From contig JBLILH010000004.1 of assembly GCA_047636495.1 (NCBI GenBank), positions 1 through 64,000 on the forward strand: 64,000 bases of DNA, read 5' to 3'. The translations under genes were made by a program, and so were the position numbers. The notes beneath the pieces were generated by a model. It saw only the letters and a program-made list of their open reading frames with translations. It searched no databases and was not told the origin of the DNA. Shown piece by piece: positions 16,544 to 26,000 of this stretch; position 1 is the first letter of the stretch, and the number at the start of each line of letters is the position of its first letter. The DNA is from Endobugula sp047636495. Its GTDB lineage: Bacteria; Pseudomonadota; Gammaproteobacteria; Pseudomonadales; Cellvibrionaceae.

Positions 16544-16973
16544 CAGATATGAATATGTCGCGAGATAGCTGCGATCTATCCTCTTGTTGAACAAGCCCGA
16601 TTATTTATTTTATTGACAAAATAAGATGTTGTGCCGTTCAGTAATTCCCGGTTTTCACTGGAGTCAAATTGCGGGGTATGTTCTCATTAGTAAAACGATG
16701 GTAGACCCTACTTATTGCTTAATATAGAAAAACGGTGAAACAACTCCATCTAAGTGGCGATAAGTGAGTAACATTCGATATATAAGCCTTGTAGGTGCCG
16801 TTGTTGCTGATATAGGGTGCTATTCTTGGCGTAAAGTGAAACATTAGAATAATACAGAACCGTTACAGGCTATCACAAAAAAGTTTATTAACGGGTGGGG
16901 AATGTGACAGTATGTCCTTTTTATCAAGCTCTTCTACAGCCTCGTTAGCTATCTAAAAATTAAAGGATAAGAC
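16544..16973. other. Intergenic region, no gene seen
   Basis: The stretch follows a pseudogene and contains no supported frame. AAAGGA about eight bases before 16974 is the ribosome site of the next broken gene. Confidence 0.4.
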
Positions 16974-17397
16974 ATGAAATATCGCCTAATAATTGCAACA
17001 ATAGTACTATCTTTTAATTGCCAAGCAGGTTCATTAAAAACCATTGCTGACACTAAAATCTTGTGTCAAGCAGCTGCCGATTCATTTGGTGCAGGAAATG
17101 CCAAAGAGTCATTTCAGCTACTAAAAAAAATATTGGCCTCTGCCTCCAGAAGAAATTGAGAATTTTTCCTATCAAACAGAATCTCAGTTTAAAATGGTAT
17201 CTGAACGTTTTGGTAGGATATAGGGTGCAGATTTTGTAGATACTAAAGTGGCGGGAACTAGCTTTGTTAGGCATACATATATAGGGAAGTTCGAAAAGCA
17301 TGCGATTCGTTATATGCGTGTGTTTTACAAACCCAAAAAGGAATGGGTTGTTAATTCAATAATATAGGATGAACAGACGGCAGCCCTTTTCAATTAA
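16974..17397 (+). pseudogene. Secreted NTF2-like hypothetical protein, frameshifted
   Basis: A signal peptide (MKYRLIIATIVLSFNCQA) leads into a small alpha/beta protein of a type common in gammaproteobacteria, which I know only as hypothetical. The frame is lost at a run of A bases near 17124-17131. In the shifted frame the protein continues KKYWPLPPEEIENFSYQTES, then GADFVDTKVAGTSFVRHTYI and FYKPKKEWVVNSI. Two further TAG codons occur, at about 17220 and at 17365, the second probably from TGG. The end is TAA at 17395. The original length would be about 140 residues, and it is now inactive. Confidence 0.7.
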
Positions 17398-17511
17398 AGC
17401 AAAAAACCAGTCCTATTCTCTTGCAAAAAAATGTGCTGGGACGGGGAGGGCTTTGGCGCTGATCTAGTTCGCCCGCTAAATTAACATTCAATAAGTAAGG
17501 TTACCTTTCTA

Positions 17512-17901
17512 ATGAAAAAATCTGACAAATATAACAAAGGCATGGCAGTAAGAAGAGAAGTGCTTGGTGATGAATATGTAGATAAAGCTATTGATGCAGC
17601 AACCGATTTTAATCAGCCTTTGCAAGACCTTCTTACTGAAAATTGCTGGGGTGAGATATGGACGCGAGGTGTTCTTTCGAAGAAAGTGCGCAGTTTAATA
17701 ACAATCGCTACACTGGCAGCATTAAAGTCACCTGCTGAATTAAAGGCCCACGTTAGAGGGGCATTACGTAACGGATGTACTGAACAAGAAATTCAAGAAG
17801 TACTGTTACAGTCAACTGTATATTGTGGAGCCCCCGCGGGCATAGATGCCTTCAGGGCAGCAAAAGAAGCCATAGATAGTTGGTACAACGAAGACAGTTA
17901 G
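17512..17901 (+). CDS. Carboxymuconolactone decarboxylase family protein
   Basis: The 129-residue protein matches the gamma-carboxymuconolactone decarboxylase (PcaC-like) side of the CMD/AhpD superfamily. The block VRSLITIATLAALKSPAELK, then HVRGALRNGCTEQEIQEVLL and the QSTVYCGAPAGIDAFRAAK ending, is characteristic. PcaC decarboxylates 4-carboxymuconolactone in protocatechuate breakdown. No other pca gene is nearby and many lone homologues have other roles, so the substrate is open. The AhpD-type CxxC motif is absent. It is one of the intact genes in an otherwise decaying cluster. Confidence 0.85.
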   Translation: MKKSDKYNKGMAVRREVLGDEYVDKAIDAATDFNQPLQDLLTENCWGEIWTRGVLSKKVRSLITIATLAALKSPAELKAHVRGALRNGCTEQEIQEVLLQSTVYCGAPAGIDAFRAAKEAIDSWYNEDS

Positions 17902-18199
17902 TTGGCTATTCGATGCAGAACCTCTATATCTACTTTAGAGACGCCCTTTATAGTGTTGTTGTCGGTGTTACCGACTTGACGATTAAGTGCTAAATGAGCT
18001 TTTGAGTAAGCCATCGTAAACGTGTGTTCAAGATATAAGCTTTACATGAGTCAAGTTCTTAGCTTTATTGTGCATGTTAGACGTTAAATGATGTTGCAGC
18101 TTTGTTGTCTCTAGGTGATGTGGTGCCATTAAATTTTGCACAATCCAATTGGCAATTTACTATACCCACTATTTTTATCATATAAAGAGGTCTGATTTT

Positions 18200-18883
18200 T
18201 TGCGGTTTACCAAACAAGCTAAAACAATTATCGCGGTTATTTTACTATTGAGCACAGTCTTTATTGCATTTTATGTGACGCAAAAAAATGATGAATTACC
18301 ACCAATGACAGTGCAAGAGAAGAAATCGAGGTTTAGCGCATTACTCGTTCCGGCCGTTAATAACGTTTACGCCAAGTTGATGACGCAATATAAAGAGGTT
18401 AAAAAAGTTATTGATACCGGGCAGAGTAATGATGCCGTTGAAAAGCTGAAAGCTGAGTATGATGTCGCCACTAACCGCGAATTACTGATGGCACTTAAGC
18501 CGCACCCTAAAAGTATTGCTATAGCGCAAGCTGCAATGGAAAGCTCGTGGGCGACTTCTCGGTTTTTTAGAAAAGCCAATAATGCATTTGGCGTGTGGTC
18601 TTTTAACGACGATGAGCCACGCATAGCTGCATTAAAAAAACGTGGCGATAAAACTATTTGGGTCAGAAAATACCGCACGGTTGAAGAGGCGGTACATGAC
18701 TATTACCGAACTTTAGCGAAAGGCAAGGCGTTTACTGAATTTCGGCACGCTAGAATGATAACCGATGACCCCTTTATATTGGTGACTAAGTTAGATCGTT
18801 ACTCAGAAAAAGGCAGCGTATACGGTGAAGAATTAACGTCTATCATTAAGTTTAATAAATTTGATGATTATGATAATAACTAA
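18200..18883 (+). CDS. Bax-like membrane-anchored glucosaminidase
   Basis: The protein (227 aa from the preferred start) has one N-terminal membrane anchor (IIAVILLLSTVFIAFYV) followed by a glucosaminidase-family domain like E. coli Bax. The conserved block SIAIAQAAMESSWATSRF contains the likely catalytic Glu, and NNAFGVWSF follows. Such enzymes cut glycan strands of peptidoglycan in the periplasm. No ATG fits, so TTG at 18200 is chosen because AAAGAGG lies nine bases upstream. A TTG at 18149 would add 17 residues but lacks a clear ribosome site. FlgJ at 54014-55033 carries a related domain. Confidence 0.85.
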   Translation: MRFTKQAKTIIAVILLLSTVFIAFYVTQKNDELPPMTVQEKKSRFSALLVPAVNNVYAKLMTQYKEVKKVIDTGQSNDAVEKLKAEYDVATNRELLMALKPHPKSIAIAQAAMESSWATSRFFRKANNAFGVWSFNDDEPRIAALKKRGDKTIWVRKYRTVEEAVHDYYRTLAKGKAFTEFRHARMITDDPFILVTKLDRYSEKGSVYGEELTSIIKFNKFDDYDNN

Positions 18884-18975
18884 TGGTGATTAGACGTTAG
18901 CTTATCAAATTACATGGTAAGCAAAAAAATTATCTAACGGCTTATCTCCCTACTTATTTCCCTACAGAAGGTAAA

Positions 18976-19537
18976 ATGTTGAATACAGTTTTTGTTCCTG
19001 GTTATCAAAATTCACTCAAGGGGCACTGGTAAGAAATATGGAGTAAGCAGTTCAATGACTCCAGCGAACCTTTCAATATCAGTTGGGTTGAACAAGATGA
19101 TTGGCAAAATCCTCATTGTGGTGAATGGGTTGAAGCACTTGATTTGATGATTCAATCTCTCGATGGCCCTGTTTTATTAGTGACCCATAGTTTGGGTGGC
19201 TACTAGTCTGACATAGGGGGTTGTTGAGTGGAGCAAAAACCACACTGCAAATATATTGGGTGCTTTTATAGTGGCTGTTCCCGATGTGCATGGTGTAAGC
19301 TTTCCTAAAACAATCTCAGGGTATCAAGCGTTGTCTCTAACGGCATGGCCATTTCCTAGTATAGTCTTGGCAAGTACCGATGATCCGTATTGTGCAATAG
19401 ATAGGGCCGAATACTTCGCAAAAGAGTGGGGTAGTTAGTTTGTGAACATAGGTGATTTAGGCCACATTAATGTCGAATCGGATATTGGTGAGTGGCCCAA
19501 TGGTAGAAAGATACTTAATAAATTTATGGATATGTAG
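18976..19537 (+). pseudogene. RBBP9/YdeN-family serine hydrolase, broken
   Basis: The start at ATG 18976 (AGAAGGT upstream) gives MLNTVFVPGYQNSLKGHW, typical of RBBP9/YdeN alpha/beta hydrolases, and the nucleophile elbow THSLGG is present. Stops occur at 19030 (TAA, probably from CAA) and 19204 (TAG). The frame then shifts before VEWSKNHTANILGAFIVAVP, and another TAG, probably from CAG, precedes FVNIGDLGHIN, which carries the catalytic His. The natural end is TAG 19535. At least four lesions make it non-functional. Confidence 0.85.
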
Positions 19538-19625
19538 AAGTCTTCAGCTTTAGCGCCAGCAACATCGCATTACGAGAACGTCGTAAAATCTATTGTATAT
19601 AATGAATCAACAGCGAATTAATATT

Positions 19626-19958
19626 ATGTTTGAGTTAAAAACAGTCGCGCTATTTCTGATGACCGCTATTGCCGAAATTCTCGGATGTTACCTACCTTAT
19701 CTTTGGATCAAGCACGATAAGAGTATTTTATTGCTCATTCCCGCAGTGATAAGCCTCTCATTGTTTGTCTGGCTATTAACTCTACACTCTACTGCTGCGG
19801 GTAGAGTGTATGCCGCTTACGGCGGGGTTTATGTTTGTACTGCCATACTATGGCTGTGGGCAATCGACGGTATTAAGCCCACTGTATGGGATATCACGGG
19901 TGCCTTAGTGGTATTCTTAGGTGTGGCAATTATTATGTTTGCCCCTAAAAATGTATAA
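19626..19958 (+). CDS. ynfA: YnfA family (UPF0060) inner-membrane protein
   Basis: The 110-residue protein has four hydrophobic helices and the family signature GRVYAAYGGVYVCTAILWLW. It aligns closely with E. coli YnfA (108 aa), a small membrane protein of the drug/metabolite transporter superfamily proposed to act in multidrug efflux. The ATG at 19626 gives the usual N-terminus (MFELKTVALFLMTAIAEI). Longer in-frame starts at 19593 have no homology support. The ribosome site is weak. Confidence 0.9.
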   Translation: MFELKTVALFLMTAIAEILGCYLPYLWIKHDKSILLLIPAVISLSLFVWLLTLHSTAAGRVYAAYGGVYVCTAILWLWAIDGIKPTVWDITGALVVFLGVAIIMFAPKNV

Positions 19959-20504
19959 AGAAAAAAATTATCGAACTTAATATCCCCCAGCCTCTTACTC
20001 AGCGTACGTCCCTCCCTTTATTCACCTATTTTGCAGATCTAATGGCTAACAAAAGTAAAAGTGAAATTTGCTAGCCCAAAGAAGGGGGTTATTATTTTAG
20101 CACTAAACACGTTATCCCTTTCTCCTCGATGGAGGCCTGCCTGACTATTGGCGGGCGTCAGCCTAAGCATTGCACGTCATGTTGTTTGGTATAAGGTAGT
20201 AGCGCGGTAAGTTATTCAATTGTTTTTGCCACGTCATCGGTTCGACGTCCTTAGGTGGGTGTGAGATGCCGACGTGATGTAAAGTAAGAGCGGCCATTGC
20301 AGACGGTGAAAAACACATGAATGACTTGCCTATCTGTGACTTACCTTTTATCCAAAGAGACGAACCTTAGCGGTTGTGGCTGCGGTACCAACACCTTTTG
20401 TGTTTTTAGTTGTTGAGATATCTATATGTCTCAACAACGCTTAACTTGTAATTTTTTCAGTAGACTCCATGAACTATGTACACCCATTAGATTAAGGTTT
20501 TAAT
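19959..20504. other. Intergenic region with one strong hairpin
   Basis: No gene is supported. GTTGTTGAGA (20409-20418) and TCTCAACAAC (20429-20438) form a perfect 10-base stem about 65 bases before yghU. It might be a leader hairpin of yghU or a terminator for upstream transcripts. Confidence 0.45.
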
Positions 20505-21389
20505 ATGACTGAAAAATCAAACAATCCTCATCTCTATACGCCCCCAAAAGTATGGACATGGAATAAAGACAGCGGCGGCACTTGGGCGAGTACCAATCGT
20601 CCAGTGGCGGGTTTTACCCACGAAAAGCCCTTACTGGTGGGTCATCACCCATTACAACTGTATTCGATGGCAACACCTAATGGGGTGAAAATTACTGTGA
20701 TGCTAGAGGAATTGTTGGCTTTGGGTTTTGATGGGGCTGAGTACGATGCTTTTATGATTAGTATTGGCGATGGCGACCAATTTGGCAGTGGTTTTGTTGA
20801 TATAAACCCAAATTCTAAGATCCCTGCTTTAGTGGATCATAGTCATACAGATAAACCGCAGCGTGTTTTTGAATCAGGTGCTATTTTACTGTATCTAGCA
20901 GAAAAGTTTGGCGCGTTATTGCCCACTGAAAGCACTATGCGCACAGAATGTTTGTCGTGGTTATTCTGGCAAATGGGTAGTGCGCCTTATTTAGGCGGTG
21001 GTTTTGGTCATTTTTATGCTTATGCGCCAACCAAGCAAGAATACCCGATTGACCGTTTCGCTATGGAAATTAAGCGCCAGTTAGATGTGTTGGATCAGCA
21101 TCTAGCAGATAAGCAATATATCTGTGGTGATGAATACAGTATTGCGGATATTGCTATTTGGCCCTGGTATGGCAACTTAGTGCTAGGTGTACTTTATGAT
21201 GCCGCAGAGTTTTTAGACGTTACGACTTATGCCCATGTTTTACGATGGGCTGAACATATTAATGCGCGTTCAGCGGTACAGCGTGGCCGTATGGTAAACC
21301 GTACATGGGGTGAATTATATGAGCAGCTTCACGAACGCCACGATCAATCCGATTTTGAGTTGCAAACACAGGATAAGTTAAATAAGTGA
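20505..21389 (+). CDS. yghU: YghU-type glutathione S-transferase / disulfide-bond oxidoreductase
   Basis: This 294-residue cytosolic protein matches E. coli YghU along its length. An N-terminal extension leads into the thioredoxin-like GST domain (QLYSMATPNGVKITVMLEEL, with the VDINPNSKIPALVD and FESGAILLYLAEKFG glutathione-binding blocks). The all-helical C-terminal domain contains SIADIAIWPWYG. YghU binds two glutathione molecules and reduces disulfide bonds and organic peroxides. The ATG at 20505 has AAGG upstream. The gene is monocistronic and convergent with the HD-GYP gene. Confidence 0.95.
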   Translation: MTEKSNNPHLYTPPKVWTWNKDSGGTWASTNRPVAGFTHEKPLLVGHHPLQLYSMATPNGVKITVMLEELLALGFDGAEYDAFMISIGDGDQFGSGFVDINPNSKIPALVDHSHTDKPQRVFESGAILLYLAEKFGALLPTESTMRTECLSWLFWQMGSAPYLGGGFGHFYAYAPTKQEYPIDRFAMEIKRQLDVLDQHLADKQYICGDEYSIADIAIWPWYGNLVLGVLYDAAEFLDVTTYAHVLRWAEHINARSAVQRGRMVNRTWGELYEQLHERHDQSDFELQTQDKLNK

Positions 21390-21461
21390 TTGATGGATAG
21401 ACAATAAACTTCGGAACAGGAGTCAATAAGTAGGCAGTGATGAACAGAACAATAAACTTGT

Positions 21462-22592
21462 CTATATAGTGGTTTTTTTCAATTCGCTTTTGATGAGTTG
21501 GTTAAATAAATCAACCCAGTATGCGTCAAATTGCGTGCCTGTACAGGCGTTAATTTCTGATATGGCACGCAATATAGAGCGTCGATGTGTACGGTCGCCA
21601 CGGATATTGGTTATGGCATAAAACGCATCTAAAATAGCAATTATTTTTGCGCCATCACAAATGTCTTCAGAGTGTAAATGGTTGGGGTAGCCCAAGCCGT
21701 TTTCTTTTTCATGATGTTGAACAACCATAGTGGCTGCTTCTGCCCACAACGGCATTTTTGCTAACAACTCATAGCCCCATGTTACATGCCTTTGTAGGCT
21801 AGCTAATTCTTCGGGCGTTAACTTTGCCTGCTTGTTGACCAGCTCATCGCTTAAGAAGGCCATGCCAACGTCATGCATATAAATGGCGGCTATTAATTGA
21901 GTGTTATCGACGGTTCTATGATTTGATAATTGACATAAATTTATCGCAAGATACAGTTGTTTGTCAGTTCGGTCACGCCAAAAGTTATTTTGTTGGTCGA
22001 CTCGCAGCGCCAGTTCTCGAAACACATCAAGGGCTTTTAAGTGTGCTTCGCTGCTTTTTTCAGGCAGAGTAATATAGCTGCGATGAATCGCTAGATTAAT
22101 TGCATTGACATTAACGGGAATATCTTCGGAAGCGTTGCGTGTGTCAAGAGCGGGGTAAAGCGCTTGATAAAACTCTATTGCTGTGGCCTCGGCAGCTTCT
22201 ACAGAAGCCGATTGCGCCAATGCTATAAAACGACGAGTAAAGTCATCTTGATCGAAAGCTTCAAATGCTCTATCGAACAAGTGAAATTGGTGTAAATCAC
22301 GTAACCTGTCGGTTCCCACTAAAAGCAGGTCACAAATTATCTCCGATGCTGAAAAATCGCCTCGACGTATAGCCTCAACGGTTTCTTCCAATGCATGGGT
22401 AAAGTCAACTAATGGCTGTATTTGTGCCATCGCTGCGTTCCCTTTAATCGTGTGTAATGACCGAAAGACGAGATTGATTAGGGTGGCGTCATCGGGGGCT
22501 TCCGCGAGTTTATTAAGCCCCTGCTGTAATTCATCGTAGTTTACATCAAAGCTGCTAATAATATCATCCGCGATGTCGGGATCTATAGCCAA
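21462..22592 (-). CDS. Hpt domain plus HD-GYP-type phosphohydrolase
   Basis: The 376-residue cytosolic protein fuses an N-terminal histidine phosphotransfer domain (His47 in SLHTIKGNAAM) to a C-terminal HD-GYP-like domain. The latter shows MHDVGM near residue 242 and HHEKENGLGYP near 292-302, the motifs of cyclic-di-GMP phosphodiesterases. Other ligand positions such as IIAILDAFYAI are also typical. It lacks a receiver domain, so phosphate would come from an outside receiver or hybrid kinase. This suggests phosphorelay control of c-di-GMP, and hence of motility or biofilm. The usual HHE.xxG.GYP spacing is kept, but activity is not proved. Confidence 0.88.
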   Translation of the reverse strand: MAIDPDIADDIISSFDVNYDELQQGLNKLAEAPDDATLINLVFRSLHTIKGNAAMAQIQPLVDFTHALEETVEAIRRGDFSASEIICDLLLVGTDRLRDLHQFHLFDRAFEAFDQDDFTRRFIALAQSASVEAAEATAIEFYQALYPALDTRNASEDIPVNVNAINLAIHRSYITLPEKSSEAHLKALDVFRELALRVDQQNNFWRDRTDKQLYLAINLCQLSNHRTVDNTQLIAAIYMHDVGMAFLSDELVNKQAKLTPEELASLQRHVTWGYELLAKMPLWAEAATMVVQHHEKENGLGYPNHLHSEDICDGAKIIAILDAFYAITNIRGDRTHRRSILRAISEINACTGTQFDAYWVDLFNQLIKSELKKTTI

Positions 22593-23050
22593 GATATTAC
22601 TCCAAAAGGATATGTCAAAATAATACGCCCAGAAAGGAAGTGATATTATTAGTTTAGAGCATAAATAACATTTCTGGGTTTATTTACTGTTTTTTTTGAG
22701 TAAGCGATGCGTTATTTGAAAACAGGGTTATTAACACAATAGGTTGCGTCAAACGGTTAATGTAAAAAGTAGTAGGGGTCTTGGCATTTTTACCCCGTCG
22801 CCTTCACGGATTCAAGGATTGGTTAAAAAAGAACCTCTAGTATGTAGGAGGGTTCACAGAGAAGGGTATTTCGGCCTTACATCGGTGCGTCTTTAGTCTG
22901 TTTGGATCAATAAATATCAGCGACCTCCCATTCACTTCCCATTCAAAGTGTTACGAAATTTACTATTGCTAGGAATTAGTAGGGGAGTCTTGGCGTAATC
23001 TTCGTTACAATAAACGTCCATTTCCCCATAACAATTGATACTGATTTTCT
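22593..23050. other. Divergent intergenic region between HD-GYP gene and dnaE
   Basis: No gene or RNA is recognised in these 458 bases. They must contain the promoters of two divergent genes. No strong ribosome site precedes the dnaE ATG. Confidence 0.4.
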
Positions 23051-26000
23051 ATGTCTGACGCACCTTGTCCATTTGTCCATTTACGCCTGCATACCGAGTT
23101 TTCCTTGGTGGATGGCACACTACGTATTAAGCCACTGGTCGCTAAAGTGGCCGAAATGGGCATGCCTGCGGTTGGCGTTAGCGATGTATGTAATTTTTAT
23201 GGTTTAATTAAGTTTTATACTGCGGCTCAAAACGCTGGCGTAAAACCCATTATCGGTGCTGATTTTTGGGTAAGAGCTAGCGGCAATAAAGAGAATAGTG
23301 ATAAACCAACGCTCATTAGCTTGTTGGCGATGAATCATACGGGTTATCGCAACATTATTTTACTGATTTCACGTGCCTTTCAAGAAGGCCAATACCATGG
23401 CGACCCGTATCTATTACGTGAGTGGATTAGTGAGTGTAGCGAGGGGATTATCGCACTATCGGGTGGACGGCATGGCGATGTAGGCTCAGCGTTATTATCC
23501 GATCATGCCGATGAAGCCGTCATTCGCCTTAAGCAATGGAAAGCCGATTTTCCTGAGCGTTTTTATCTTGAGCTGCAGCGCACTGGTCGAGAAAACGAAG
23601 AAAACTATTTGCACGCGGCCATGGCCTTAGCGGTAGAACACCAAGTGCCCGTGGTAGCCACCAATGATGTACGCTTTTTAACCGCGAATGACTTTGAAGC
23701 GCATGAGTCGCGGGTCTGTATCGGCGAAGGTCGTACCTTAGATGATCCGCGCCGTGAACATCGTTACAGCGACCAGCAATATCTGCGTACACCGGAAGAA
23801 ATGGCCACATTATTTAGTGATATACCTCAAGCGCTAGCCAACACCATAGAAATTGCTAAGCGGTGTACGGTAGAGATTGAGTTAGGTAATTATTACTTGC
23901 CTGACTTTCCAATTCCTGAAAACATCACCCAAGATCCGTTTTTTGAAGAGCATTACTCTTATGCGACGCTAGAAGGCTTTGCTCAGCAAGCCATGGAAGA
24001 AAAGTGGCAAGGCAAAAAAGACACACCCGAATATTTAGCGATGGTTAAGACCAACGTATTCTTCCAAAAAGTATCGTATGAGGGCTTATTTGAACGTTTA
24101 AAAACCATTTTAGGCAAGGTCCCAGACAGCCATTCTGGCAGCCATGCCAGCGACTACAAAGCAAATAAGCAGCCTTATTTAGATCGCATAAGATTCGAAC
24201 TTGATATTATTATGCAGATGGGATTTCCCGGTTATTTCTTAATCGTAATGGACTTTATTAAGTGGGCAAAAGGTCAGGATATTCCGGTAGGCCCAGGGCG
24301 AGGTTCAGGTGCGGGTTCTTTGGTGGCTTATGCGCAGAAGATTACTGATCTTGATCCACTGGAGTACGACTTATTGTTTGAGCGCTTTCTAAACCCAGAA
24401 CGGGTATCTATGCCCGATTTCGATATCGATTTTTGTATGGATAATCGAGATCAGGTGATTAAATATGTATCCGATACCTATGGTAAAGATGCGGTTTCAC
24501 AGATTATTACTTTTGGTACTATGGCCGCAAAAGCGGTAGTCCGCGACGTGGCACGGGTACAAGGTAAACCCTATGGGCTGGCTGACAAATTATCGAAAAT
24601 GATTCCTATGGACGTGGGTATCACCTTACAAAAAGCCTTTGATCAAGAAGAGACATTACGTGAGTTTTTAGAGGATGATGAAGCCGCCCAAGAAATTTGG
24701 GAGATGTCGCTTAAGTTAGAAGGCATTACTCGAAATGTGGGGAAGCATGCGGGCGGAGTGGTGATCGCCCCCACCAAACTAACCGATTTTTCGCCGCTTT
24801 ATTGCGATGAAACAGGTAAGGGTCTCGTCACCCAATATGATAAAAATGATGTGGAGTCCGCAGGCTTAGTGAAGTTTGACTTCTTAGGCTTACGGACGCT
24901 TACTATTATTGATTGGGCCGTGAAGATGATCAATGCTACCCGAATAAAAACGGGTGAAGATCTGACGGAGGGCTTAGTCGATATTACTTTTATTCCACTG
25001 GACGACTCTGCTACCTACAAAATGCTAAAAACAGCAGAAACCACGGCGGTGTTCCAGCTGGAATCTCGCGGGATGAAGGACCTGATCAAACGGTTACAGC
25101 CGGATAATATTGAAGACTTAACGGCATTGGTCGCCTTATTTCGTCCTGGGCCACTGCAGTCAGGGATGGTCGATGACTTTATTAATCGTAAGCATGGTCG
25201 AGCCGAAGTGGCTTATCCCGATGCTAAATACCAGCACGAAAAACTGAAACCCATTCTTGGGCCCACGTATGGCGTTATTGTTTATCAAGAACAAGTGATG
25301 CAAATTGCCCAAGAGCTAGCTGGTTATACCCTTGGTGGCGCTGATATGCTTCGTCGGGCGATGGGTAAGAAAAAACCAGAAGAGATGGCCAAGCAACGTA
25401 CCGTATTTGAAAGCGGTGCAAAAGAGCAGGGCATTGATTCAACTCTTGCGATTAAAATCTTTGATTTAGTGGAAAAATTTGCGGGTTATGGCTTTAATAA
25501 GTCTCACTCGGCAGCTTATGCAGTGGTATCTTATCAAACAGCATGGTTAAAAACGCATTATCCAGCACAGTTTATGGCGGCGACGATGTCGTCGGATATG
25601 GATAAAACTGAGAAAGTGGTGACGTTTGTTGAAGAATGTCGCTCGATGAAGCTCAATTTATTACCGCCCGATGTTAATCAGGGAAACTTTCAATTTACGG
25701 TTGATGACGATAACAATATTATTTACGGTTTAGGGGCGATTAAAGGCTTGGGCGAAGGCCCAGTGGGCAATATTATAGATGCGCGTCAGTCGGGTCCGTT
25801 CAAAAACCTATTTGATTTTTGTTCGCGTATAGACTCACGTAAAGTGAATAAACGGGCACTAGGCGCACTCGTGCGCAGTGGCTCGTTTGATACTATTGGG
25901 CCTGATGGGGGTAACCCTGAACGTGATTTAGATATGACCCGAGCTATTTTGTTAATTGCGTTACCGGAAGCGATGAAAACTGCCGAACAGCAACAAGCTA

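Noticed and set aside
16530..16592. Another attC site (GCCTAAC at the end of the DJ-1 pseudogene with GTTGAAC 48 bases later).
   Set aside because: GCCTAAC should pair with GTTAGGC, but GTTGAAC mismatches at three positions and the inner arms do not pair well.
18149..18199. Longer Bax-like protein from a TTG at 18149.
   Set aside because: No ribosome site is seen there, and the stretch adds a polar segment before the membrane anchor. TTG 18200 has AAAGAGG at good distance.
15923..19537. Stop-codon reassignment or readthrough (TAA/TAG as Gln).
   Set aside because: The same genes also carry frameshifts, and essential genes such as dnaE and bioA have no internal TAA or TAG and use these as normal stops.
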